This document shows positions 16,357-24,846 of a DNA stretch of 64,000 nt, one piece after another; position 1 is the stretch's first letter; each line of letters starts with the position of its first letter. Both the position numbers and the translations under genes were made by a program. This DNA comes from an uncultured Acidimicrobiales bacterium (GTDB lineage: Bacteria > Actinomycetota > Acidimicrobiia > Acidimicrobiales > SHLQ01), in NCBI GenBank assembly GCA_937922235.1, contig CAKZVC010000033.1, positions 19,910 through 83,909 on the forward strand. Reading direction: 5' to 3'. Below the pieces are notes generated by a model. The model saw only the letters and a program-made list of their open reading frames with translations. It searched no databases and had not been told where the DNA came from.

Positions 16357-18381
16357 TTAGCTGGTGCGATTTAGCTCGGGGAACAGCCCGTGAAGTTCGG
16401 TGGCGAGCGGGGTGACGAGAGCTGACGAGAAGGTGCGCGTGAGGTGATGGCGATCGCGACGAACGATCATGTCGTCGATGACCGCCGGACAATGGGTCTC
16501 ATTGCACAAGAACCTCGTCATGTCGATGACTGGGAGCTCTGCTGCGTGTGCCGCGTCGATGAGCACATCGGCGCCAACGAATGCCTCAGCGACCGGCGTG
16601 GCACACGACGAGAGGTCGATGATTGCGGGCGCAGCGCAGTCGACGCCGATGACCTTCCCCCGTGGGGTCGGCGAGATGATCGCAGCCTTGCTCGGTAGCG
16701 CAGCCAGCTGACGGAACACACCGGTGTAGCCGCTCGTGGGGTCGTCTGCTTCTTCCCGAAACGCGGTCGGCATCGTGAGGACAAGGTCAACATCGTGGGT
16801 TCGAACAACATCCTCGAGCTCTCGAAGCGTGTTACTTGCCCACTCTTCGCATCGATCAGGCCCCGCAAGTCCGGCCGGGAGGCGACATGTCGACCGAATG
16901 TTCGTGAGAAGATGCCAGCGCTCTTGGTCGGCGAGCCGTTCAAGCGCGGGGGTCCAATGGGCCGCATGAGAGTTGCCAATCACAAGCACCACGGTCTCGC
17001 TTGTCAGGTCACCGAACGAGCACAACGGACGTGGGCCATCGGTTCGATTGGCGACGCAGCCTCGGTCGTACACATCGGGTAGATCCCGACGCAGGTGGAC
17101 AAACGATGGCGTCAACTCGTCGGCCCGGAGCTGCACGCCCAGAACTTCCGTCTCGATTGTCTCGATTGCTGTTGAGGTTGGGGCTGCGCCTCCGCTGCCC
17201 GTTGTTGTCCCCAACAACACCGCACCAAATCCGAACCCGACAGCGGCTGTCGCCCCGGTGAGGGCAAGGCCTCGAATCGGACGGGACACGAGAAAGTCGG
17301 CACGGCGAGTCGGTTGTTCAATCCACCGGTAGGACGCCATCGATGGGACAACCGACGCTGCGACGACACCCACGCGAGCCCACACCGGCAACGGGCCAAG
17401 GACGGCGACCGCAAGCCAGAGCACAGGCCAATGCCAGAGGTAGATCGAATACGAGCGAGCACCAATCCACTGCATGGGTGCCGCCTCAGATAACCGGACG
17501 AGGACCGAGCCCGTCGCATGGGGCGCAGCGAGCAGAACTGCGACCGTGCCGATCGTGGGGGCCAACGCTGCGAACCCTGGGAACTGCGTCGACGAATCGA
17601 ACAGAAGCACGCTCGCGACAATGGACGCGAACCCACCGTAAAGAATGCGCTTCGCAATCCATGGCGGGCCAGCGTCAAGACGGGTAGATACCGTTGTCGC
17701 TGCGAGGGCAGCGACACCCCCGAGCGAGAGTTCCCACACCCGAGTGGTCGTGACGAAATACGCCTGATCGGGAGCAGTGCTGACCATTCGAACACCAACG
17801 ATGAACGATGCGGCCGTCACCACAATGGCCATGAGCGCGACCGCACGTTTCGATGATCGGGCGAGTGCGGCTGCCGCCAGGACGAGGATGGGCCAGGCCG
17901 CGTAAAATTGTTCTTCGACGCTCAGCGACCAGAAGTGCTGCACGGGCGAGGCCAGTTCGGACCCGCCGTGGTAATCGATGGACCGTTCGGCGAATAGCCA
18001 GTTCACGATGTACAGCGCCGAACGTTGGATGTCCCACGAGATCGACTGGCCGTATAGCTGTGGTGCAGCGATACCTGGGGCCCATCGGGGGACGATGAAC
18101 ACGATGCTGCTGATACACGTGAGCACCGCGAACGATGCGGGCAGAAGCCGTCGGGCCCGCTTGGCATAGAACCGCAACAGCCGAATCGAGCCGGTGTCCT
18201 CATACTCACGGACGAGGGCCGAGGTGATCAGAAATCCCGAGATGACGAAGAAGACATCGACTCCGACGTAGCCACCTGCGAAACCGGCGAGCCCGGCGTG
18301 GTAGAGCACGACGAGCACCACAGCAACCGCTCGAAGGCCTTCGATATCAAGGCGAAAGTGCGCGGTAGGTCGTTGATCCAC
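16357..18381 (-). CDS. Acyltransferase-3 membrane protein with SGNH domain
   Basis: 674 residues, OafA/YrhL family. N-terminal acyltransferase-3 domain with about ten membrane helices and the family start FRLDIEGLRAVAVVLVVLYHAG (catalytic His in the YHAG segment), SGFLI and the SVEEQFY motif (helix 5). The C-terminal half is a periplasmic SGNH hydrolase-like domain (GNSHAAHW; DRHHLTRTFS with Asp-x-x-His). Such proteins transfer acyl groups to surface polysaccharide or peptidoglycan. Monocistronic and the last gene of the minus-strand block. Confidence 0.92.
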   Translation of the reverse strand: MDQRPTAHFRLDIEGLRAVAVVLVVLYHAGLAGFAGGYVGVDVFFVISGFLITSALVREYEDTGSIRLLRFYAKRARRLLPASFAVLTCISSIVFIVPRWAPGIAAPQLYGQSISWDIQRSALYIVNWLFAERSIDYHGGSELASPVQHFWSLSVEEQFYAAWPILVLAAAALARSSKRAVALMAIVVTAASFIVGVRMVSTAPDQAYFVTTTRVWELSLGGVAALAATTVSTRLDAGPPWIAKRILYGGFASIVASVLLFDSSTQFPGFAALAPTIGTVAVLLAAPHATGSVLVRLSEAAPMQWIGARSYSIYLWHWPVLWLAVAVLGPLPVWARVGVVAASVVPSMASYRWIEQPTRRADFLVSRPIRGLALTGATAAVGFGFGAVLLGTTTGSGGAAPTSTAIETIETEVLGVQLRADELTPSFVHLRRDLPDVYDRGCVANRTDGPRPLCSFGDLTSETVVLVIGNSHAAHWTPALERLADQERWHLLTNIRSTCRLPAGLAGPDRCEEWASNTLRELEDVVRTHDVDLVLTMPTAFREEADDPTSGYTGVFRQLAALPSKAAIISPTPRGKVIGVDCAAPAIIDLSSCATPVAEAFVGADVLIDAAHAAELPVIDMTRFLCNETHCPAVIDDMIVRRDRHHLTRTFSSALVTPLATELHGLFPELNRTS

Positions 18382-18472
18382 CTAGGCCTATCGGCCTATA
18401 CGTCCGCACGATGAGCACCCCACTTTGGGGTATTCGTGCAACTTTTTGGCTGCTCGGGCGTCATTACGTGAC

Positions 18473-18634
18473 GTGAACGCAATACCTGACCAGAAAGAAA
18501 CATCAATCTCTTTGTCCACCGGACAGACCGTGAAGGTCACCCTGTGGATCGCCCTGGCTCTGGTACTCGCCGTCGTTCTCGCCATGGCCCTCGCCACCCC
18601 AGTAATGACCGCCTTCGGCATGGCACCCCTCTAA
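18473..18634 (+). CDS. Possible 53-residue single-pass membrane peptide
   Basis: From a GTG at 18473 the frame encodes a polar N-terminus followed by a strongly hydrophobic helix (LWIALALVLAVVLAMALATPV) and ends at TAA 18632-18634. No good SD is visible, and a TTG at 18512 would give a shorter version. The codon choice is GC-rich at third positions through the helix, favouring coding. Directly before the repeat mosaic. Function unknown. Confidence 0.4.
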   Translation: MNAIPDQKETSISLSTGQTVKVTLWIALALVLAVVLAMALATPVMTAFGMAPL

Positions 18635-18736
18635 ATCGCGCGGCTTTCGGGGTCAGACCCTCCCGGTCATCGCGCGGCTTTCGGGGTCAGACCCTCCCGG
18701 TCATCGCGCGGCTTTCGGGGTCAGACCCTCCAGGTG
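18635..18736 (+). repeat. Three tandem copies of a 34-base repeat
   Basis: Copies at 18635-18668, 18669-18702 and 18703-18736, contiguous, the third diverging in its last bases. Each begins ATCGCGCGGC and holds GGGGTCAGACCC. A fourth copy is at 18864-18897. No spacers, so not a CRISPR. Non-coding on both strands. Confidence 0.9.
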
Positions 18737-18743
18737 ACTATTT

Positions 18744-18798
18744 CGCTCGGACTTCCGCCGAGATCCGCGGTTGCCTACATGGTCGCTACGCGAGCTCC
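18744..18798 (+). repeat. Interspersed repeat, copy B (block 1)
   Basis: Fifty of 55 positions identical to 3746-3800. Its 3' part (18783-18802) also has an exact 20-base inverted match at 18916-18935. Confidence 0.85.
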
Positions 18799-18822
18799 GC
18801 TCCCCATTTGGGCTTGAGGAAG

Positions 18823-18852
18823 GCGATGTTTGAAGCGTCAGCGGCAAACTCG
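18823..18852 (-). repeat. Interspersed repeat, copy B (block 2, inverted)
   Basis: Its reverse complement matches 3825-3854 at 26 of 30 positions; orientation relative to block 1 is opposite to copy A. Confidence 0.75.
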
Positions 18853-18863
18853 AGTTCGCGGTC

Positions 18864-18897
18864 ATCGCGCGGCTTTCGGGGTCAGACCCTCCCGGTC
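18864..18897 (+). repeat. Fourth, detached copy of the 34-base repeat
   Basis: Identical to the first tandem unit at 18635-18668, 127 bases after the end of the tandem array, with interspersed repeat B between them. Confidence 0.9.
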
Positions 18898-18915
18898 ATC
18901 GGAAGCGCAAACGGA

Positions 18916-18935
18916 GAGCGGAGCTCGCGTAGCGA
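18916..18935 (-). repeat. Inverted 20-base partner of repeat B
   Basis: Exact reverse complement of 18783-18802. Together the two arms bracket block 2 and the fourth 34-base unit. Non-coding, between the acyltransferase and TetR genes. Confidence 0.85.
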
Positions 18936-18978
18936 ACTTCGGAAGCGAAGTGGGGTCTCGACCGGAAGTGTCGAGGTG

Positions 18979-19566
18979 TTAAGGCACCAGAGCTACGTGG
19001 AGAAAGCGGAGAAGCTCTTGGCGTCGTTCGGCGAGCGATCGAAGGCTTGGCTCGACTCCCATGGCGCGGAGCACTTCGACTTCGGTGGCTACGCCCATGA
19101 TCGTTGAGTAGAGCGAGAAGAGGAGGAGTCGGGCGTCGTCGCCACGGACTCGGCCTTCTTTGAGGGCGATCTCGAGCGAGTGCTGTGCGGCGTCGATGTG
19201 GTTGGCCAGTCGTGATGACAGCTGCACTGCGACCATCGATCCGGGGCGTGACGCCTCGCGGAGTAGACCTAGCAGTGCTGGACGTTGAACCGCGAGGCGA
19301 AACACCACGCGGACCGTTCCTTCGACTTGGGCCCACACGTCGTTCGGATCGACGCGTTCGACCACCTGGTCGAGCTCGGCGATGAACTGGTTGGCTGCTT
19401 CATCGAGCACGGCTTCGAAGAGCGCTTGTTTCGACTTGAAGTAGTAGAGAATCGACTGTTTACGTAAGCCGAGTTCGCGGGCGAGGGCGTCGAGCGAGGT
19501 GCCATCGACGCCGGTAGTGCCGAAGGAATCCAGCGCCGTATCGAGAATCCGCTGCTGCGTGCTCAC
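18979..19566 (-). CDS. TetR-family transcriptional regulator
   Basis: 195 residues from GTG at 19566. The N-terminal helix-turn-helix (about residues 8-50: ILDTALDSFGTTGVDGTSLDALARELGLRKQSILYYFKSKQALFEAVL) is the TetR signature. The C-terminal ligand domain is of the larger TetR_N/AcrR type with no recognisable ligand motif. Divergent from the reductase/LarA/PlsC operon; the 75-base gap contains a perfect 16-base palindrome that fits a TetR operator. Likely represses the operon and itself, with an acyl-type inducer (inference). Confidence 0.9.
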   Translation of the reverse strand: MSTQQRILDTALDSFGTTGVDGTSLDALARELGLRKQSILYYFKSKQALFEAVLDEAANQFIAELDQVVERVDPNDVWAQVEGTVRVVFRLAVQRPALLGLLREASRPGSMVAVQLSSRLANHIDAAQHSLEIALKEGRVRGDDARLLLFSLYSTIMGVATEVEVLRAMGVEPSLRSLAERRQELLRFLHVALVP

Positions 19567-19595
19567 GTCCCGACAATAACCAGAAACCGGATCTC

Positions 19596-19611
19596 TCTAC
19601 CAATTGGTAGA
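19596..19611. promoter_or_regulatory. Palindromic operator TCTACCAATTGGTAGA
   Basis: A perfect 16-base palindrome centred in the 75-base divergent gap between the TetR gene and the reductase operon, 30 bases upstream of the operon's GTG start. Size, symmetry and position are those of a TetR-dimer operator controlling both directions. Confidence 0.75.
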
Positions 19612-19641
19612 AAGCGGGCGAATGCTGCTAGAACAAGAGGC

Positions 19642-22026
19642 GTGATCAGCGAGAGTCTTGCGGGAAAACGAATCGCCGTGACCGGATCGACCGGCTTCTT
19701 GGGCACAGCGCTCATCGAACGCCTCGTTCGTTCGGTCCCCGACTGCGAACTCATCTTGTTGGTACGCCCTGGACGACGGGGCGCCCAAGCTCGCGTCACG
19801 CGAGACGTCCTCAAGAACGACGCCTTCAACGGCCTGCGCAATGAGCTTGGCAAGGACGCGTTTGCCGAGCTGTGCGAACGTCGGGTTACCGCCGTGGCGG
19901 GCGATGTCGGAACCGATGGGCTTGGGCTCTCCGACGACGACCTCAAGCTCTGGCTTAGCGCCGATGTGATCATCCACTCCGCAGCGACGGTGTCGTTCGA
20001 CTCGCCGCTCGATACCGCCGTCGAGGTCAACCTGCTCGGCCCCCAGCGCATTGCGAACCTGTGCAATGCACACGGCGTCACCCCTCACCTTGTTGCGGTG
20101 TCGACGTGTTACGTGGCCGGCAGCCGCCGCGGCTCCGCCCCCGAACAGCTCGTCGACGAAAGCCCATACTTCGTCGACGTGAACTGGCGACGCGAGGTCG
20201 AAGCGGCGCGCCGCAGCCGCCTCGACGAAGAGACGGCAAGCCGTCAACCCGCTCGCCTCACCCAGTTCCGAGCCGAAGCACAGCGCGAACTCGGCGCTGT
20301 CGGAACCCCAGCACTCGCGGCGAAGACCGAGACGATTCGCCAAGCGTGGGTCACGACCCAAATGGTCGAGAACGGTCGAGCTCGCGCCTCGTCGCTTGGT
20401 TTCCCCGACGCCTACGCCTACACCAAAGCCCTCGGTGAGCTCGCCGTGGTCGAGACCCGCGGCGACGTGCCGATTTCGATCGTGCGTCCGTCGATCATCG
20501 AGTCCGCATGGTCCGAACCAGTCGCCGGTTGGATTCGCGGATTCCGCATGGCCGAGCCGGTCATCATCTCCTACGCACGCGGGCTGCTCAGCGAGTTCCC
20601 CGGCGTCCCCGAAGGTGTCGTCGACGTCATCCCAGTCGACATGGTGGTCGCCGCAATTATCGCCGTCGCCGCCCGCGGCCCCAAGGACGACGGCCCCGAT
20701 GTCACCCAGGTCGCGTCGGGCAGCGCCAACCCGCTCCGCTACAAGAACCTCGTCGACTACGCCGAAGACTGGTTCACACGCAACCCGATCTACGACGAGC
20801 TCGGTCAGCCAATCGCTGTTGCGGCATGGCAGTTCCCCGGTCGCGGCCGAGTTGAACGTCAGCTGGTACGGGCCCGTACCAGCCTTGAACGAGCCGATCA
20901 GGTGCTCGAGAAGCTGCCGCTTCGTGGCCGCACCGCCGAGTACGCCATGCAGCTCCAGGCTCGCAAGGAACTCCTCGACCAGGCGTCGGGCTACGTCGAG
21001 CTGTACGGCGCATACGCCGAGTGCGAGGCCTTGTATGGCCTCGACAACTTGCTCGGCCTTTGGGACGAGCTCACCCCTGAGGACCAAGCAGCATTCGGCT
21101 TCGACCCGCGAGTCATCGACTGGAAGCATTACGTCCAGAACGTGCACCTTCCTTCGGTCGTGCGCCAGGCTCGCGCGAAGACCACGCCCGGCAAGAAGAC
21201 CGGCCCAACTCGAAGCACGCGCCTCCGAGCGCAGGTGCTGTCCCCAGACCGCCAACTGGCCGTCTTCGATCTCGAGAACACGATCATCGCATCGAACGTC
21301 GTCACCTCGTTTGCCTGGCTCGCAACTCGCAACCTCTCCCCCAGTGAGCGAATGGTGTTTGCGGCAAAGGCCTTGTCGCAAGGCCCGGGATGGCTGGCGC
21401 TCGACCGCAAAGACCGCAGCGATTTCCTGCGCAGCTTCTACCGCAACTACCGCGGTGCCACCACGGCTCAGATCGAAACCGACGCCCAAGAGCTCCTCAG
21501 CGACTATCTGCTGTCGAAGTCGTTCCCGGCAGCGATTCGTCGCGTGCGTGAGCACCGGGCGCTCGGTCATCGCACGTTGTTGATCACTGGAGCGCTCGAC
21601 TTCGTGATCGAACCGCTCCGCCCGCTGTTCGACGACGTCATTTCTGCCGAAATGAGCCAGGTGAACGGCCGCTACACCGGCGGCATGCGATCGGTTCCGC
21701 CAACGGCTGAGAACCGCTACCAGGCCCTCGCCGACTTTGCCGAAGCCCACAGTATCGATCTCCGTGAAGCCGTCGCCTACGCCGACTCCTCGAGCGATCT
21801 TCCGATGCTCGAAGCGGTCGGCTTCCCGGTTGCGGTAAACCCCGAAACCAAACTGGCCGCCATTGCCCGCAAGCGCGGCTGGCTTGTCGAAGACTTCCAG
21901 AAGCAGTCTGGCGCTCCCGCCCGACGACTTCCCATTGCGCCTCGAACAGGCGCCCGATCAGAACCACTGCTGAGCTCGATGATGAATCGCGGCTCGGGTC
22001 TCGCCAAGGAGAAGACTCGCCGATGA
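19642..22026 (+). CDS. Acyl-CoA reductase-like SDR fused to a HAD-IB hydrolase
   Basis: 794 residues from GTG 19642 (SD AAGAGG at 19635-19640). Residues about 10-380: extended SDR of the fatty acyl-CoA reductase/thioester-reductase type, with Rossmann GSTGFLG (15-21), substrate segment STCYVAG (154-160) and catalytic Tyr258-x3-Lys262. Residues about 380-510: helical. Residues about 538-765: HAD-IB (SerB-like) domain, motif I FDLENT at 542-547 with nucleophile D543 but Glu545 in place of the usual second Asp, motif II LLITGALDF and motif IV ADSSSDLPML. First gene of the TetR-controlled operon; overlaps the next gene by 4 bases (ATGA). Probably acts on an acyl or polyketide substrate, with the HAD part removing a phosphate or serving another role. 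Confidence 0.8.
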   Translation: MISESLAGKRIAVTGSTGFLGTALIERLVRSVPDCELILLVRPGRRGAQARVTRDVLKNDAFNGLRNELGKDAFAELCERRVTAVAGDVGTDGLGLSDDDLKLWLSADVIIHSAATVSFDSPLDTAVEVNLLGPQRIANLCNAHGVTPHLVAVSTCYVAGSRRGSAPEQLVDESPYFVDVNWRREVEAARRSRLDEETASRQPARLTQFRAEAQRELGAVGTPALAAKTETIRQAWVTTQMVENGRARASSLGFPDAYAYTKALGELAVVETRGDVPISIVRPSIIESAWSEPVAGWIRGFRMAEPVIISYARGLLSEFPGVPEGVVDVIPVDMVVAAIIAVAARGPKDDGPDVTQVASGSANPLRYKNLVDYAEDWFTRNPIYDELGQPIAVAAWQFPGRGRVERQLVRARTSLERADQVLEKLPLRGRTAEYAMQLQARKELLDQASGYVELYGAYAECEALYGLDNLLGLWDELTPEDQAAFGFDPRVIDWKHYVQNVHLPSVVRQARAKTTPGKKTGPTRSTRLRAQVLSPDRQLAVFDLENTIIASNVVTSFAWLATRNLSPSERMVFAAKALSQGPGWLALDRKDRSDFLRSFYRNYRGATTAQIETDAQELLSDYLLSKSFPAAIRRVREHRALGHRTLLITGALDFVIEPLRPLFDDVISAEMSQVNGRYTGGMRSVPPTAENRYQALADFAEAHSIDLREAVAYADSSSDLPMLEAVGFPVAVNPETKLAAIARKRGWLVEDFQKQSGAPARRLPIAPRTGARSEPLLSSMMNRGSGLAKEKTRR

Positions 22027-23630
22027 GCCCTCGTAAAGCTCCACGTCCAGGCCTCGTGCTAGACGTAGATGCCTCCACCCCACCCGTCTTGTTCCACCAC
22101 GGTGAGAACTTCCGGATGGAGAAGCTGCCGGTTGGCCGGTCGCGCATCATCTACCCAGCCGAGCCACTGCGCGGCCTTGAAGATCCCGATCAGGCCATCC
22201 GTGATGCGCTCGACAACCCGATCGACTCCGAGCCGCTCAAGGCGCTTATGTCCCCCGACATGAAGCTCACGATCGCGTTCGACGACATCAGCTTGCCACT
22301 GCCTCCCATGCGCAAGCCCGACATCCGCCAACGCGTCATCGAAGCTGTGCTCGATATCGCCGCTGAGGTCGGCGTCGACGACGTACACATCATCGCGGCA
22401 CTTGCGCTCCACCGCCGGATGACCGAGGACGAGCTACGCCACGCGGTCGGCGACCGGGTCTACGACGCCTTCGCGCCAAGCGGCCGCCTCTACAACCACG
22501 ACGCCGAAGACCCCGACGGCATGACGCACTTGGGCAAGACCGAGCACGGCGAAGAGGTGCAGATCTCCAAGCGTGCAGTCGACAGCGACCTGACCGTCTA
22601 CGTCAACATCAACCTCGTGTCGATGGATGGCGGCCATAAGAGCACCGCAACCGGGCTCTCGGGTTACACGGCGCTGCGCCATCATCACAACGTCGACACG
22701 ATGCAGAAGTCGAAGTCGTTCATGGATCCGCCGAACTCCGAGCTCCATACGAAGAACTGGCGCCAGGGTGACGTCATCCGCAGTGCTGGCGTGAAGATCT
22801 TCCAGATCGAGACGACCATCAACAACAACACGTTCGGCGAAACCGGCCCTCTCTCGATGCTGCAGAAGCGTGAGTGGGAATGGACCGGGCGAGACCGGGC
22901 CAAGTTCCTCGCCATGCAGGGCGGGCTCAACTACATGACGCCGTCCGCTCGGCGCAAGGTGTTCCACAACTGGAAGGCTCCGTACGAGCTGACCTCAGTC
23001 CAAGCCGGCGAGATCGAAGCCGTACACAAGGTCACCACCGAAAACACCTTTGCCCAGCACCTCGTGCCGGTCGAGGGGCAGACCGACATCATGACGATGG
23101 GCTTGCCGTACATCAGCCCGTACAACGTCAACTCGGTCATGAACCCGATCCTGGTGGCGGTCCTCGGGCTCGGCTACTTCTTCAACCTGTACCGCGGCAA
23201 GCCGCTGGTCCGCGAGGGTGGCGTTCTCATCATGAGCCACCCAACACCGTGGGACTTCAACCCGGTCCACCACCCCAGCTACATCGACTTCTTCGAGCAG
23301 GTGCTCGCCGAGACGACCGATCCTCACGAGATCGAGCGCAAGTACGAAAAGCAGTACGCAGAAGACGAGTGGTACCGCCACCTGTATCGCACCAGTTACG
23401 CCTACCACGGCGTCCACCCGTTCTACATGTGGTACTGGTGCAGCCACGCGCTGCAGCATCTTGGCCAGGTCATCATTGTCGGCGGCGACCCGAAGGCCGT
23501 TCGTCGTCTCGGGTTCCGACCCGCATCAACGCTCCAGGATGCACTTGAGATGGCCACGGACACCGTCGGGCCGCAGCCGACGATCACCCACTACCACAAC
23601 CCGCCAATGCTGATGGCGGACGTGAAGTAG
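22023..23630 (+). CDS. LarA-like (DUF2088) protein
   Basis: 535 residues. The N-terminal half has the lactate-racemase-family motifs: FDDISLPLPPM (the DDxTRP region), ALALHRRMTEDE (GTHRxMTxxE region) and the GGHKSTATG stretch; LarA uses a nickel-pincer cofactor tethered to a lysine. This protein is longer than LarA (about 425) with a diverged C-terminal half. LarA homologues isomerise various 2-hydroxyacids, so racemisation of a lactate- or malate-like acyl chain is plausible, but no larB/C/E cofactor genes are visible. Starts inside the stop of the upstream gene and is followed 5 bases later by PlsC. Confidence 0.75.
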   Translation: MSPRKAPRPGLVLDVDASTPPVLFHHGENFRMEKLPVGRSRIIYPAEPLRGLEDPDQAIRDALDNPIDSEPLKALMSPDMKLTIAFDDISLPLPPMRKPDIRQRVIEAVLDIAAEVGVDDVHIIAALALHRRMTEDELRHAVGDRVYDAFAPSGRLYNHDAEDPDGMTHLGKTEHGEEVQISKRAVDSDLTVYVNINLVSMDGGHKSTATGLSGYTALRHHHNVDTMQKSKSFMDPPNSELHTKNWRQGDVIRSAGVKIFQIETTINNNTFGETGPLSMLQKREWEWTGRDRAKFLAMQGGLNYMTPSARRKVFHNWKAPYELTSVQAGEIEAVHKVTTENTFAQHLVPVEGQTDIMTMGLPYISPYNVNSVMNPILVAVLGLGYFFNLYRGKPLVREGGVLIMSHPTPWDFNPVHHPSYIDFFEQVLAETTDPHEIERKYEKQYAEDEWYRHLYRTSYAYHGVHPFYMWYWCSHALQHLGQVIIVGGDPKAVRRLGFRPASTLQDALEMATDTVGPQPTITHYHNPPMLMADVK

Positions 23631-23635
23631 GCGAG

Positions 23636-24616
23636 ATGACTGCTGTATCGAACTACCGAGCAAAGATGTCTCAGCGTCTTGCCGGCACCGAAGTTCCTCT
23701 CGTTGGCCGGCTTCGCCGACCGTTGCAAGCACTTCCGTTCCCGTACACGGCGCCATCGGTGCCGCAGTCTGTCGAGATCCCCGAAAAGCGCGGTGTGACT
23801 GGCACGGACTTCCCCACTGATTGGGCCCGCACCGAACCGGCTCGACGCACTCGGGCGGTGCTAATCGATGGCGTTGTTCGCCCGGTGATGAGCGGACTAG
23901 CTCAGCCGACCCGCCGCGGCACCGACCGTTTGTCAGACCTCACCGGCCCCGCAGTGTTCGCGGCCAACCACCACAGCCACGTCGACACCCCACTGCTCCT
24001 GAGCTCGCTACCGACTCCCTGGCGCCACCGTGCTGTTGTCGGCGCCGCTGCTGATTACTTCTTTGGCACCCGAATCACCGGCACCCTTTCGGCGTTAGTC
24101 ATCGGCGCCATTCCCATCGACAGGACGAAGATCAGTCGGACGTCCACCGACTTGGCGCGTGACCTGATCAGCGAGGGATGGTCACTCGTCGTGTTCCCTG
24201 AAGGCGGACGCAGCCCGGATGGCTGGGGTCAGCCGTTCCGCGGCGGGGCAGCCTTCATCGCCCAGCGCACCAACGTGCCAGTGGTCCCTGTCCACATCGA
24301 AGGCACGGGTCGGATTCTGCGCAAGGGCAAAAGCACCCCGACCCGCAGTCGCACGACAATCACCTTCGGTGAACCGCTGTACTGCCGCGACGACGAAGAT
24401 GCACGAGCGTTCAACACTCGGATCGAAGCCCGAGTGGCCGAGCTCGCCGACGAAGCGATGACGAACTGGTGGGATGCGCGCAAGCGTGCCCATGATCAGG
24501 GGACGCCATCGCTTACCGGCCCGCAGACCGCAAGCTGGCGACGAGTATGGGAACTCGATGCCGACGGCCCAGAGCGACGCTCATCGAGGTCGACGTGGCC
24601 CAAGGGCAAGGCCTAA
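23636..24616 (+). CDS. PlsC-like 1-acylglycerol-phosphate acyltransferase
   Basis: 326 residues. Acyltransferase motifs NHHSHVDTPLLLSSLP (the NHxxxxD catalytic pair; H and D at about 100 and 105) and VVFPEGGRSPDGW (FPEGxxS substrate loop), plus a VPVHIEGT motif. Belongs to the PlsC/lysophosphatidic-acid acyltransferase family, perhaps with a non-standard acceptor. The first 80 residues are extra compared with minimal PlsC. Last gene of the operon; a 10-base-stem hairpin follows 15 bases after the stop. Its presence suggests that the operon makes or transfers an acyl chain to a glycerol-type backbone. Confidence 0.88.
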   Translation: MTAVSNYRAKMSQRLAGTEVPLVGRLRRPLQALPFPYTAPSVPQSVEIPEKRGVTGTDFPTDWARTEPARRTRAVLIDGVVRPVMSGLAQPTRRGTDRLSDLTGPAVFAANHHSHVDTPLLLSSLPTPWRHRAVVGAAADYFFGTRITGTLSALVIGAIPIDRTKISRTSTDLARDLISEGWSLVVFPEGGRSPDGWGQPFRGGAAFIAQRTNVPVVPVHIEGTGRILRKGKSTPTRSRTTITFGEPLYCRDDEDARAFNTRIEARVAELADEAMTNWWDARKRAHDQGTPSLTGPQTASWRRVWELDADGPERRSSRSTWPKGKA

Positions 24617-24630
24617 TCACGCGGTTCTTC

Positions 24631-24654
24631 ATTTCGTTGACTTCTCAACGAAAT
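24631..24654. terminator. Hairpin after the PlsC-like gene
   Basis: ATTTCGTTGA-CTTC-TCAACGAAAT, a perfect 10-base stem with a 4-base loop, 15 bases after the PlsC stop. No T run follows, but position and symmetry fit a terminator or transcript-stabilising hairpin. Confidence 0.55.
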
Positions 24655-24746
24655 TGACTCGCTGGGACCCATGTGGGACCCGGTATCAGTAGAACGATGC
24701 ACATGGACGGCGGTTCATGTCGCTCGGTGTGAGCGGCTGCTCTCCT

Positions 24747-24800
24747 TGGGCATCCAGGTATTGAAGTTCCTCAACAGACTTCCCTCTGCCTGGATGCCCA
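24747..24800. repeat. Perfect 12-base inverted repeat, 30-base loop
   Basis: Arms TGGGCATCCAGG (24747-24758) and CCTGGATGCCCA (24789-24800) are exact complements. No ORF is present in the loop. Could be a small structured RNA, a transposon-end remnant or an operator. Confidence 0.7.
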
Positions 24801-24846
24801 GGAGGGCAACACGGTCTCGACGCTGAGGGCACACCCATGTCGGATC

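Noticed and set aside
18635..18736. Tandem 34-base units as a CRISPR array
   Set aside because: Units are directly adjacent with no spacers, no cas genes are nearby, and one unit is isolated.
19597..21750. 717-codon open frame on the minus strand opposite the acyl-reductase fusion
   Set aside because: It mirrors the GC-rich codons of the real gene, has no recognisable domain and no credible start; treated as a shadow.
24747..24800. 12-base inverted repeat as ends of an insertion sequence
   Set aside because: Only 30 bases between arms and no transposase nearby.
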